Source: Actinomycetes bacterium (GTDB taxonomy: Bacteria; Actinomycetota; Acidimicrobiia; IMCC26256; Chersky-534). Taken from it: 32,929 bases of DNA. The stretch covers positions 1 through 32,929 of the forward strand of contig JAODBH010000061.1 of assembly GCA_025463865.1 (NCBI GenBank). The letters are read 5' to 3'. Below, piece after piece: positions 23,975 to 30,849 of the stretch; position 1 is the first letter of the stretch, and each line of letters begins with the position of its first letter. Under the pieces are notes generated by a model. That model did no database searches, was not told the origin of the DNA, and saw only the letters and a list, made by a program, of their open reading frames with translations. Position numbers and translations under genes: made by a program.

Positions 23975-24014
23975 AACGTAACACGGACGTCTGTTCGGGG
24001 CAAACACCCGTTCG
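23975..24014 (-). promoter_or_regulatory. lexA promoter with two LexA boxes
   Basis: On the minus strand, -35 TTGCCC (plus 23998-24003) and -10 TACGTT (plus 23975-23980) are 17 bp apart. A degenerate box, CGGAC-GTCT-GTTCG on the plus strand, fills the spacer at 23984-23997. A better one, CAAAC-ACCC-GTTCG, at 24001-24014 overlaps the -35. Confidence 0.75.
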
Positions 24015-24023
24015 GAAAATCCC

Positions 24024-24078
24024 TTGACGGCGAACGGGCGTTCGTGTTGGGCTGTCGTCCCGGGCAAACACCCGTTCG
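24024..24078 (+). promoter_or_regulatory. LexA-controlled promoter of the LysM gene
   Basis: TTGACG (24024-24029) is followed by the perfect LexA box CGAAC-GGGC-GTTCG (24031-24044) and, 18 bp after the -35, by TGGGCT (24048-24053) as a weak -10. A second box, CAAAC-ACCC-GTTCG, lies at 24065-24078 and is identical to the one at 24001. With the lexA side this gives four boxes in 95 bp. Confidence 0.75.
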
Positions 24079-24126
24079 ATCCCGGCCCGTCGCCGCAACC
24101 CCCTCCCACGATCCTCCCGGTCCGCC

Positions 24127-24157
24127 CCGGATAACTGTCACACCCCGATGGTTGGGT
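24127..24157 (+). promoter_or_regulatory. PafBC-like promoter element before the LysM gene
   Basis: The 20 bp at 24127-24146 match the recA element at 10932-10951 in 19 positions, with TGTCACAC beginning at 24136. TTGGGT (24152-24157) stands exactly where recA has TAGGTT. A TSS just after it would give a leader of about 35 nt with the gaaggag ribosome binding site. Confidence 0.55.
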
Positions 24158-24197
24158 ACAGGCAAGGGGCAGCCCATCCCCCTCGAAGGAGATCGCA

Positions 24198-24608
24198 ATG
24201 GCCGCCGTCATGACCACGAGAAGTTTCGAACTGGATCGCCCGCAGACCGGCACCCCTCGCCGGTTGGAGCTGGTGCAGCCGGCAACCGCCCGACCCCCTC
24301 GGGGTGGTAGCCGGCCCGTTCGTCACTCGCCCGCGGTGTTGCGCCGTCGACGGGTCGTCACCGTCGTGCTGGCACTCGGGTTCGTGGTCGTGGCGGCCCG
24401 TGCAGGGTCGGCGCTCGGGGGCACTCCCCTCACTCCCGAGCGCCGACCGACCATCGAGCACATCGTGGTCCGGCCGGGCGATTCGCTGTGGACCATCGCC
24501 CAGCGCCTCGCACCGGGCAAGGACCCGCGTCCCATCGTCGACGAGCTGTCGGCCGCCCGTCACGGCGCGCCGTTGATCGCGGGCGAGACGATCGACTGGC
24601 AGGGCTAA
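24198..24608 (+). CDS. LysM-domain membrane protein, ChiZ/YneA-like SOS division inhibitor
   Basis: 136 aa. A cytoplasmic N terminus of about 50 residues ends in RRRR, followed by one transmembrane helix (about 52-72) and an extracytoplasmic LysM domain (about 87-135) beginning IEHIVVRPGDSLWTIAQRL. LysM binds peptidoglycan. A LysM gene divergent from lexA and upstream of nrdR is the M. tuberculosis arrangement (Rv2719c, ChiZ) and parallels Bacillus YneA and Corynebacterium DivS, which halt division after DNA damage. That role is inferred from place, topology and the LexA boxes. No separate hydrolase domain is visible. The ATG at 24198 follows gaaggag at 24185-24191. Confidence 0.85.
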   Translation: MAAVMTTRSFELDRPQTGTPRRLELVQPATARPPRGGSRPVRHSPAVLRRRRVVTVVLALGFVVVAARAGSALGGTPLTPERRPTIEHIVVRPGDSLWTIAQRLAPGKDPRPIVDELSAARHGAPLIAGETIDWQG

Positions 24609-24646
24609 GAGCTTGCGCGCGAGGACGGCGCCGAGGGGGCGCCCGG

Positions 24647-24652
24647 TAGGGT
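24647..24652 (+). promoter_or_regulatory. -10 box of nrdR, leaderless type
   Basis: TAGGGT ends 6 nt before the GTG at 24659. No ribosome binding site separates them. nrdR therefore has its own promoter inside the 50-nt gap after the LysM gene. Confidence 0.55.
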
Positions 24653-24658
24653 TGCAGC

Positions 24659-25150
24659 GTGCGTTGCCCCTACTGCCAGCAGACCGACGACAAGGTCGTC
24701 GATTCACGAACGGCGGACGACGGCGGAGCGATTCGTCGCCGGCGCGAGTGCCTCGTCTGCGGCCGGCGCTTCACCACGTACGAGCGCGTCGAGGACATGC
24801 CGCTCACGGTCGTCAAGCGCTCCGGAGTCTCGGAGCCGTTCAACCGCACGAAGCTCGTCACGGGGATTCGGCACGCGGTGACCGGACGTCCCATCGATGC
24901 GGCGACCGTCGACGCGATGGCGATGGCGATCGAAGAGCAGCTGCGGACCCACGGGCCCGACGTCTCGAGCGATGTGGTCGGGCGGGCTGTCCTGGACCGG
25001 CTGCGTCAGCTGGACGATGTCGCGTACCTGCGGTTCGCATCGGTCTACAAGGGCTTCGAGGACCTCGCCGACTTCGAACGTGAGGTGGGCGAGCTCCAGC
25101 AGCTCGGGCTCCGGAAGCTCACCGATCCGAAGCCGCCCGCGGCCGACTGA
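24659..25150 (+). CDS. nrdR: Transcriptional repressor NrdR
   Basis: 163 aa, normal length. NrdR senses ATP/dATP and represses ribonucleotide reductase genes by binding pairs of NrdR boxes. The zinc ribbon uses C3, C6, C31 and C34 (MRCPYC and ECLVCGRRFTTYE). The ATP-cone (about 46-136) begins PLTVVKRSGVSEPFNRTKL and includes YLRFASVYKGF. The GTG start fixes the first cysteine at position 3, as in other NrdR proteins. The gene lies next to nrdJ, whose leader carries two matching boxes. Its linkage to lexA and the LysM gene ties dNTP control to the DNA-damage genes. Confidence 0.97.
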   Translation: MRCPYCQQTDDKVVDSRTADDGGAIRRRRECLVCGRRFTTYERVEDMPLTVVKRSGVSEPFNRTKLVTGIRHAVTGRPIDAATVDAMAMAIEEQLRTHGPDVSSDVVGRAVLDRLRQLDDVAYLRFASVYKGFEDLADFEREVGELQQLGLRKLTDPKPPAAD

Positions 25151-25245
25151 CCGCGCTCTGCGGCGGTCGCCGGCAGGGTTCGGCCCGACCAATGCGGAGT
25201 TTTCGGACGTCTGCTCCATCGGGACGATAAGAGGTCCCGGAAGCG

Positions 25246-25274
25246 TTGACATGGGGGAACTCCAGTGCTGTAAT
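25246..25274 (+). promoter_or_regulatory. nrdJ promoter
   Basis: TTGACA (25246-25251) is a consensus -35 hexamer, and TGTAAT (25269-25274) lies 17 bp downstream. An overlapping TAATTC at 25271 is an alternative -10. The NrdR boxes start right after the -10, where a repressor would block initiation. Confidence 0.75.
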
Positions 25275-25275
25275 T

Positions 25276-25322
25276 CACCATCATCTCGTGATGCAAACGC
25301 ACGGAACCACAACATCTTGTGG
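25276..25322 (+). promoter_or_regulatory. Pair of NrdR boxes before nrdJ
   Basis: The downstream box CCACAACATCTTGTGG (25307-25322) matches every strongly conserved position of the consensus acaCwAtATaTwGtgt. The upstream box (25276-25291, right half ATCTCGTG) is degenerate and misses one core base. Their starts are 31 bp apart with a 15-bp gap, the spacing known for cooperative NrdR binding. Confidence 0.8.
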
Positions 25323-25530
25323 CTCAGGCCTTGAACGCCCAGGGGAGCCTCCAGATGATGCGGAGAGCGGGATGACCGAGGAATTCGCTCTCTCGGAGGC
25401 CTCGGCGGCAGTCGCCGCCGGTCACCGACGGACCGCCCCACGGGACACGCCACCAACCGGGACGCACGGCATGGAGCCGGCACCCCGGACCGCAGATTCG
25501 ACCACTCACCATCGAAAAGGGGCGGCCCGC

Positions 25531-28332
25531 ATGGCCATCGCGCCGGAGCAGACCGGGATCGGCATTCGTCGGCACTTCACCGAAGAGGGAGTCCATCCCT
25601 ACGACACGGTCGAGTGGGAGTTCCGGGACGCCCGGATCCAGAACTACAAGGACGGCACCGACGCGTTCTTCCAGGCCGCCGTCGAGTTCCCGGTGAGCTG
25701 GTCGCAGAACGCGACCAACATCGTCGCCCAGAAGTACTTCCGGGGCACCCCGGGCAGCACCGAGCGGGAGAGCTCGCTGCGCCAGGTCATCGACCGGGTC
25801 GCCGACACGATCACCGCGTGGGGAGTACGTGACGGCTACTTCGTTGACGACGACGAGGCCGCCGCGTTCCGCAACGAGCTCAAGTACGTGCTCGTGCACC
25901 AGCGGGCCGCGTTCAACTCGCCGGTGTGGTTCAACATCGGCGTGGCCGGTGTCCCGCAGCAAGCGAGTGCGTGCTTCATCCTCGCGGTCGAGGACACCAT
26001 GGACGGCATCCTCAACTGGTACCGGGAAGAGGGAACCATCTTCAAGGGCGGCTCCGGATCGGGCATCAACCTGTCGCAGATCCGTTCGAGCTACGAGCAC
26101 CTGAAGGGCGGCGGCACCGCGAGCGGCCCCGTGAGCTTCATGCGCGGGGCCGACGCGTCGGCCGGCACCATCAAGTCGGGCGGCAAGACCCGCCGCGCCG
26201 CGAAGATGGTCATCCTCGATGTCGACCACCCCGACATCGAGGAGTTTATCTGGTGCAAGGCCCACGAGGAGAAGAAGGCCCGCGCGCTGCGCGACGCCGG
26301 CTTCGACATGGACCTCGACGGCAAGGACAGCCACTCGATCCAGTACCAGAACGCCAACAACTCGGTGCGGGTCACCGACGAGTTCATGCAGGCCGTCGTC
26401 GACGACGACGAGTGGGCGCTCAAGGCCGTCATCACCGGCGAGACGATCCGCACCGTGCGGGCCCGTGACCTGATGGCGCAGATCTCCGAGGCCACCTGGC
26501 AGTGCGCGGACCCGGGCATGCAGTTCGACACCACGATCAACCGGTGGCACACCGCGCCCAACACCGGGCGCATCAACGGCTCCAACCCGTGCAGCGAGTA
26601 CATGCACCTCGACAACTCGGCGTGCAACCTCTCGAGCATCAACCTGCTCAAGTACCTGAACCCCGACGACACGTTCGACGTCGAGAGCTACCAGCGCACC
26701 ATCGAAGTGATGTTCACCGCGCAGGAGATCCTCGTCGGCAACGCCGACTACCCGACGGAGCCGATCGCCAAGACCAGCCGTGACTTCCGTCAGCTCGGTC
26801 TCGGCTACGCCAACCTCGGCGCGCTGCTCATGGCGCAGGGCCTTCCCTACGACTCCGACGGTGGTCGCGCCTGGGCCGGTGCACTCACCGCGCTGATGAC
26901 CGGTCACGCCTACGCGACCAGCGCACGCACTGCGGGTCGGATGGGCCCGTTCGCGGGCTTCGCGGCCAACGCCGAGCCGATGATCAACGTGCTGAAGATG
27001 CATCGGGCCGAGGCGGCCAAGATCGACGAGGAGCTCGTCCCCACAGAGCTCCTGTCGGCGGCGCAGCAGAGTTGGGACGACGCGGTCGAGATCGGTGAGA
27101 AGAACGGCGTCCGCAACTCGCAGGCGACGGTCCTCGCACCCACCGGCACCATCGGCCTGATGATGGACTGCGACACCACCGGCATCGAGCCCGACCTCGC
27201 GCTCATGAAGGCGAAGAAGCTCGTCGGTGGCGGCACGATGTTCATCGTCAACCAGACGATCCCGCGCGCGCTGCGCCGGCTCGGCTACTCCAACGACCAG
27301 ACCGACCAGATCGTCAACTACATCAACGAGCAGAAGACGATCTTCGGTGCGCCGGCCTTCAAGGACGAGCACCTGCCGGTGTTCGCCTGCTCGATGGGCG
27401 ACAACGTGATCCACTACATGGGTCACGTCACCATGATGGCGGCGGTGCAGCCGTTCCTTTCGGGGGCGATCTCCAAGACCGTCAACATGCCCGAAGAGGC
27501 GACCGTCGCCGACGTCGAGAACCTCCACATCGAGGCCTGGAAGATGGGCCTGAAGGCCGTCGCCCTCTACCGGGACAACTGCAAGGTCGCGCAGCCCCTC
27601 GCCACCCAGAAGAAGGGTGAGGAGGACGGCACCGGCAATGTGGTCCGGGAGGTCGAGCGGATCATCGAGACCGTCATCATCCAGGAGCCGGTCCGCCAGA
27701 AGCTGCCGCGGACCCGCAACTCGAAGACGTTCTCGTTCCGGGTCGCCGACTGCCACGGCTACGTCACCGTCGGCGAGTTCGAGGACGGCCGTCCGGGCGA
27801 GCTCTTCCTCAAGGTCGCGAAGCAGGGCTCGACCCTCGCCGGGATCATGGATGCGTTCGCCATCTCGGTCAGCCACGGACTCCAGTACGGGGTCCCGCTG
27901 CGGGCGTTCGTCGAGATGTTCACGAACATGCGCTTCGAGCCGGCCGGCATGACCGACGACCCGGAGATCCGGTTCGCGACGAGCCTCGTCGACTACATCT
28001 TCCGGCGGATGGCGGTCGAGTACATGCCACTCGCCGAGCGCCAGGAGATCGGCATCCTCACCATCGAGGAGCGCATGGAGCCGACGTTGCCGGGCGTGCA
28101 GGAGGCGGCGACGCCGAAGACGCAGAGCCTCGACGTGACGCCGGGCCTCGACCTCACGTACGAGCAGCACGCCCAGCCCACGCTCAGCACGCCGGTTGCT
28201 CCGCCCACCGCGGCGAAGCCCCCGAGCCTGCAGCGCGAGACGGTGCTCTGCTACGTCTGCGGCGACATCATGCAGCGGGCGGGCAGCTGTCACGCCTGCC
28301 CGAGCTGCGGCGCCACGAGCGGCTGCAGCTGA
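25531..28332 (+). CDS. nrdJ: Vitamin B12-dependent (class II) ribonucleotide reductase
   Basis: 933 aa from the ATG at 25531. NrdJ reduces ribonucleotides to deoxyribonucleotides with adenosylcobalamin as radical source, so it works with or without oxygen. C354 in NPCSEY is the expected thiyl-radical cysteine, and C148 and C365 form the redox pair; the 11-residue C354-C365 spacing equals that of the Thermotoga enzyme. ATVLAPTGTIGLMMD is the phosphate-binding segment. A TSCPAD domain (about 715-830) and a cysteine-rich tail (CYVCGD, CHACPSCGATSGCS) follow, as in actinobacterial NrdJ. AAGGGG at 25517-25522 supports this start. The frame is open further upstream, so an N-terminal extension cannot be excluded. 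Regulation by NrdR is indicated by the two boxes. Confidence 0.95.
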   Translation: MAIAPEQTGIGIRRHFTEEGVHPYDTVEWEFRDARIQNYKDGTDAFFQAAVEFPVSWSQNATNIVAQKYFRGTPGSTERESSLRQVIDRVADTITAWGVRDGYFVDDDEAAAFRNELKYVLVHQRAAFNSPVWFNIGVAGVPQQASACFILAVEDTMDGILNWYREEGTIFKGGSGSGINLSQIRSSYEHLKGGGTASGPVSFMRGADASAGTIKSGGKTRRAAKMVILDVDHPDIEEFIWCKAHEEKKARALRDAGFDMDLDGKDSHSIQYQNANNSVRVTDEFMQAVVDDDEWALKAVITGETIRTVRARDLMAQISEATWQCADPGMQFDTTINRWHTAPNTGRINGSNPCSEYMHLDNSACNLSSINLLKYLNPDDTFDVESYQRTIEVMFTAQEILVGNADYPTEPIAKTSRDFRQLGLGYANLGALLMAQGLPYDSDGGRAWAGALTALMTGHAYATSARTAGRMGPFAGFAANAEPMINVLKMHRAEAAKIDEELVPTELLSAAQQSWDDAVEIGEKNGVRNSQATVLAPTGTIGLMMDCDTTGIEPDLALMKAKKLVGGGTMFIVNQTIPRALRRLGYSNDQTDQIVNYINEQKTIFGAPAFKDEHLPVFACSMGDNVIHYMGHVTMMAAVQPFLSGAISKTVNMPEEATVADVENLHIEAWKMGLKAVALYRDNCKVAQPLATQKKGEEDGTGNVVREVERIIETVIIQEPVRQKLPRTRNSKTFSFRVADCHGYVTVGEFEDGRPGELFLKVAKQGSTLAGIMDAFAISVSHGLQYGVPLRAFVEMFTNMRFEPAGMTDDPEIRFATSLVDYIFRRMAVEYMPLAERQEIGILTIEERMEPTLPGVQEAATPKTQSLDVTPGLDLTYEQHAQPTLSTPVAPPTAAKPPSLQRETVLCYVCGDIMQRAGSCHACPSCGATSGCS

Positions 28333-28362
28333 TCGTCGGTACCCACACCACAGTGAGTGAGC

Positions 28363-28389
28363 CGGGCCCGGGCCTCGTGCCCGGGCCCG
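28363..28389 (+). terminator. Terminator after nrdJ
   Basis: An 11-bp perfect stem of cgggcccgggc and its complement (28363-28373 with 28379-28389) has a 5-nt loop ctcgt, 30 nt after the stop. It is all G+C with no U-tract. Confidence 0.8.
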
Positions 28390-28405
28390 ACCTCGTCGTC
28401 GCCCG

Positions 28406-29092
28406 GTGACCGTCGTGAGGATCCGACGGTGGTGGATCGGCGTCGTGGTCGCGGCCGTCGTGTCGGTGGGTTGCACCAGTGCGCCGTCGGCGTCGCGGGC
28501 AACGACCACGACCACGACCACGACGATTCCCGGGTCTACCGCAACGGGTTCCCGGACGCCGAGCGCGTCGCTGACCGTCGCACCGGATCGGGCGCAGGCG
28601 ACCTATCAACGGGCCGCGTTCGGACCGGCGTGGGCCGACGTCGATCACAACGGGTGCGACACCCGCAACGATGTGCTCAACCGCGACCTGACCGACAAGC
28701 AGTGGCGCGACGGCACGCACGGATGTGTGGTCGTCGCGGGCACCCTCGCCGACCCGTACACCGGGCGCACGCTGACCTTCGTCAAGGCGCGCGCGTCCGA
28801 GATCCAGATCGATCACGTGGTTTCGCTCGGTGACGCCTGGAGGTCGGGCGCGTCGCAGTGGAGCCCGCCCATGCGCGAGCAGTTCGCCAACGACCCGCTC
28901 AACCTTCTTGCGGTCGACGGCCCCTCGAACCAGTCGAAGGGCGACGACGACGCCTCCCAATGGCTCCCGCCGAACGTCGCGTTCCGCTGCGCCTTCGTCG
29001 AACGGCAGGTCGAGGTGAAGACGAAGTACGACCTGACCGTCACCGCGGCCGAGCGTGGCGCGATCAGCGCGGTGCTCGACACCTGCGGGTAG
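28406..29092 (+). CDS. Lipoprotein HNH-family (DUF1524-like) nuclease
   Basis: 228 aa. A lipoprotein signal (RIRRWWIGVVVAAVVSVGC, lipid-anchored Cys at about 23) is followed by a Thr-rich linker and a compact domain typical of actinobacterial secreted HNH/DUF1524 proteins. Likely active-site residues are D136-H137 in EIQIDHVVSLGDAW, N166 in NDPLNLLAV, and N175/K178 in PSNQSKGDDDASQWLPP. C84, C107, C195 and C227 could form disulfides, fitting an extracytoplasmic site. It may scavenge extracellular DNA or act on incoming DNA; neither is proven. The GTG at 28406 is the likely start, with a GTG three codons later as alternative. No ribosome binding site is clear. Confidence 0.8.
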   Translation: MTVVRIRRWWIGVVVAAVVSVGCTSAPSASRATTTTTTTTIPGSTATGSRTPSASLTVAPDRAQATYQRAAFGPAWADVDHNGCDTRNDVLNRDLTDKQWRDGTHGCVVVAGTLADPYTGRTLTFVKARASEIQIDHVVSLGDAWRSGASQWSPPMREQFANDPLNLLAVDGPSNQSKGDDDASQWLPPNVAFRCAFVERQVEVKTKYDLTVTAAERGAISAVLDTCG

Positions 29093-29102
29093 AGCGACGG
29101 CC

Positions 29103-29117
29103 CGGGACGCGGTCCCG
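29103..29117. terminator. Short hairpin between convergent genes
   Basis: cgggac (29103-29108) pairs with gtcccg (29112-29117) around gcg. It fills most of the 25-nt gap between the nuclease and the HAD fusion gene. With only six pairs it is a weak candidate. Confidence 0.4.
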
Positions 29118-30338
29118 CTATTGAGCCAGCTCGGCGGCCAGGCGGTCGCGGTCGGCGCGGTCGTCGGTCCAGACGACGGCCCACACGTGGGACGAGCCGC
29201 TGCGGCGCATGGCCTCGTAACGGTGATTGCCGTCCTGCAGCAGGAGATGCCCGTCGCGGTACTCGACGAGGACCGGCGGGGGTTGCCAACCCTCCTCGAT
29301 GCTCGCCCCCATGTCGTCGACGTCGCCTTCCCACTCCTCGGGCTCGATGGCGCAGATGACGTCGCTCTCGGGACCCGCGAGTCGCTCCAGCCGGTCCGTC
29401 GGCAGTCGCACCGGGCCGAGCCACTCGTGGGGCCGGTCCGCGATCCCGACCGCGAGCGCGCCGTTGTCGCTGCCGCGACTCGCGAGGAAGTCGCCGACCC
29501 AGTAGGCGATGCGATCCTCCTCCGCGGCCTGGAACGCGGATTCCAACGTGAACACGGGTGGCCCGCCGGTGTGGCCGCCGTCGGCCGGAGCGGGGGAATC
29601 GGAACGCGCTGCGGGAAGGGCGCGGATCCGATCGGCCAGGTTGGTGAGTGAGCGGATGGTGTCGTACGACTCGTCGCGGTGGTGCTCGAACGGGTCCATC
29701 ATGAAGGGCCGCAGACCCGCCCTCCGAGCGCCGACCACGTCGATGGCAGGCATGTCGCCGACGTACCAGACGTCCTCGGGAGCGAGGTCCATCGCCTCGA
29801 GCGCGATGCGGAAGATGCGCGGGTCGGGCTTCATCACGCCGACATCACCGGAGTCGATCACGCACTCGACCTCCACGCCGGGACCCGGGCCCACCTGCAG
29901 GATCTCGAGCGCGCGAAGCCGCTGCGCGATCAGGCCGTCGGCATTCGAGACGACGCCCAACCGCACACCGGTGTCGGCGAGCGCGCGCAACCCTTCACGG
30001 GACCCCTCGGCCACACGCAGCCAGACGGCCGCGTCGGCGAACTCGCGGCCGAGGTGGCGGTGCACCTCGTCCTGCTCGAGCTCCGCGACCTCGCACGCCA
30101 GCGCGTACGCGGTGAGGTACTCGCCCCAGGACCCGGCCCAATCGTCCTCGACGTCGAGTCCGGTGTGGAAGCCCGAGGCCGCGGCGTAGTGCGCCCGGTC
30201 GAGCTCGTCGGCCGTCCGTGCCGCGCCGGCCCGCTCGAACGCGCCGAGGATCCGCCCGTGCTCGGGGAGCAGGAACACGCCACCCGCGTCGAGGAGCACG
30301 CCCAGGGGTCTGCGATCGGGAGCCTCGGGTGCAGCCAT
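29118..30338 (-). CDS. HAD-superfamily protein fused to a ParB-like domain
   Basis: 406 aa. The N-terminal part (about 1-235) is a HAD hydrolase: motif I LLDAGGVFL with nucleophile D17, motif II VVSNADG, the KPDPRIF lysine, and motif IV YVGDMPAIDVVGARRAG. The second motif I acid is Gly, as in the DxGGV subgroup, so phosphatase activity is uncertain. After a Pro/Gly-rich linker, residues about 270-406 end in PPVLVEYRDGHLLLQDGNHRYEAMRRSG. That GNHRYEA motif marks the ParB/sulfiredoxin-like fold, which can bind or hydrolyse nucleotides. I do not know a described protein with this pairing. The ATG at 30338 is chosen as the first codon compatible with motif I. It is probably cytoplasmic. Confidence 0.75.
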   Translation of the reverse strand: MAAPEAPDRRPLGVLLDAGGVFLLPEHGRILGAFERAGAARTADELDRAHYAAASGFHTGLDVEDDWAGSWGEYLTAYALACEVAELEQDEVHRHLGREFADAAVWLRVAEGSREGLRALADTGVRLGVVSNADGLIAQRLRALEILQVGPGPGVEVECVIDSGDVGVMKPDPRIFRIALEAMDLAPEDVWYVGDMPAIDVVGARRAGLRPFMMDPFEHHRDESYDTIRSLTNLADRIRALPAARSDSPAPADGGHTGGPPVFTLESAFQAAEEDRIAYWVGDFLASRGSDNGALAVGIADRPHEWLGPVRLPTDRLERLAGPESDVICAIEPEEWEGDVDDMGASIEEGWQPPPVLVEYRDGHLLLQDGNHRYEAMRRSGSSHVWAVVWTDDRADRDRLAAELAQ

Positions 30339-30375
30339 GGCCCGAATGTTCCCGCTGCGCCGGCCCCCCAACCGG

Positions 30376-30438
30376 CGTCCCGGCGAGCTGCACGATCCCG
30401 GTGCGATCGAAGGCAGCCCGCTGCGCGTTCGTGAGCAC
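30376..30438 (-). pseudogene. Possible 5' remnant of a phytanoyl-CoA dioxygenase-like gene
   Basis: Reading from a GTG at 30438 preceded by aagga, about 20 codons give MLTNAQRAAFDRTGIVQLAG. This looks like the N terminus of PhyH-family Fe(II)/2-oxoglutarate dioxygenases, which often begin LTxEQRAAFDRDGFVVLPG. The likeness stops there, and the HAD gene starts 37 bp further on. A deletion may have removed the rest. The stretch is short, so chance similarity remains possible. Confidence 0.4.
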
Positions 30439-30450
30439 CCCGGTCCTTCT

Positions 30451-30849
30451 TCACTCGTGGCCGAAGGCGGCGGCGGGATCGACGTAGGACTTCAGCTCGA
30501 TGGCGTTGCCGCTGGGGTCGAGGATCTTCGTCTTGGTCTGCTCGTGTGAGGTGCCGCGGTGGTCGGTGGTCACCGGGCTGAGGAACTCGACCGGGTGCGT
30601 CGCGAGCCGCGTGAGGAGGGTCGTCAGCTCGGATGCGTCAAGGGTCACCCCGAAATGGCGTACGCCGCGATGCTCGGCGGGAAGCACCTGATCCGGCCGC
30701 AGCTGCAGCGTGAGTTGCAGTCCGTAGAACCACACGTCGATGAAGTCGGGGCGTTCCCGTCCGCGCTCGCACCCGAGCACGTCGACGTAGAAGTGCCGGC
30801 TCTCCTCGAGGTCGCGCACCGGCAGCGACAGGTGCAGGATCGGGTCCAT
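30451..30849 (-). CDS. VOC-family (glyoxalase/dioxygenase fold) protein
   Basis: 132 aa, a single vicinal-oxygen-chelate domain with two beta-alpha-beta-beta-beta modules. It begins MDPILHLSLPVRDLEESRHFYVDVLG and ends ILDPSGNAIELKSY. H6, H65 (VRHFGV) and E118 (NAIELK) are placed as the usual metal ligands of this superfamily. Members include glyoxalases, antibiotic-resistance proteins and extradiol dioxygenases, and the substrate cannot be read from sequence. It is on the same strand as the small membrane protein upstream and the possible dioxygenase remnant and HAD fusion downstream. Confidence 0.85.
   Translation of the reverse strand: MDPILHLSLPVRDLEESRHFYVDVLGCERGRERPDFIDVWFYGLQLTLQLRPDQVLPAEHRGVRHFGVTLDASELTTLLTRLATHPVEFLSPVTTDHRGTSHEQTKTKILDPSGNAIELKSYVDPAAAFGHE

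Larger units (their letters stand above)
25151..25530 (+). other. Intergenic region nrdR-nrdJ: promoter, NrdR boxes and long leader
   Basis: This 380-bp gap has no independent gene I can support. It holds the nrdJ promoter (25246-25274), two NrdR-type palindromes (25276-25322) and about 210 nt of leader. The leader is open in the nrdJ frame, with an internal ATG at 25372, and can form a cggcg/cgccg hairpin near 25408-25425. I see no convincing B12 box, so a cobalamin riboswitch is not called. Confidence 0.6.

Noticed and set aside
23901..24098. N-terminal extension of LexA by about 66 residues
   Set aside because: The extension runs through the promoter and operators, and a good ribosome binding site precedes the ATG at 23900, which gives the normal LexA length.
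25323..25530. Cobalamin riboswitch in the nrdJ leader
   Set aside because: I looked for the B12 box and saw only weak partial likeness (gagccggcacc at 25473-25483); the surrounding conserved stems were not found.
25324..28521. A long open frame of over 1000 codons on the minus strand opposite nrdJ
   Set aside because: It is a GC-rich antisense shadow; the plus strand encodes a full nrdJ with all catalytic motifs, and the minus frame has low-complexity, unfamiliar sequence.
29227..30189. Plus-strand frames opposite the HAD fusion gene
   Set aside because: They are serine/arginine-rich shadows of the minus-strand gene, which has recognisable motifs throughout.
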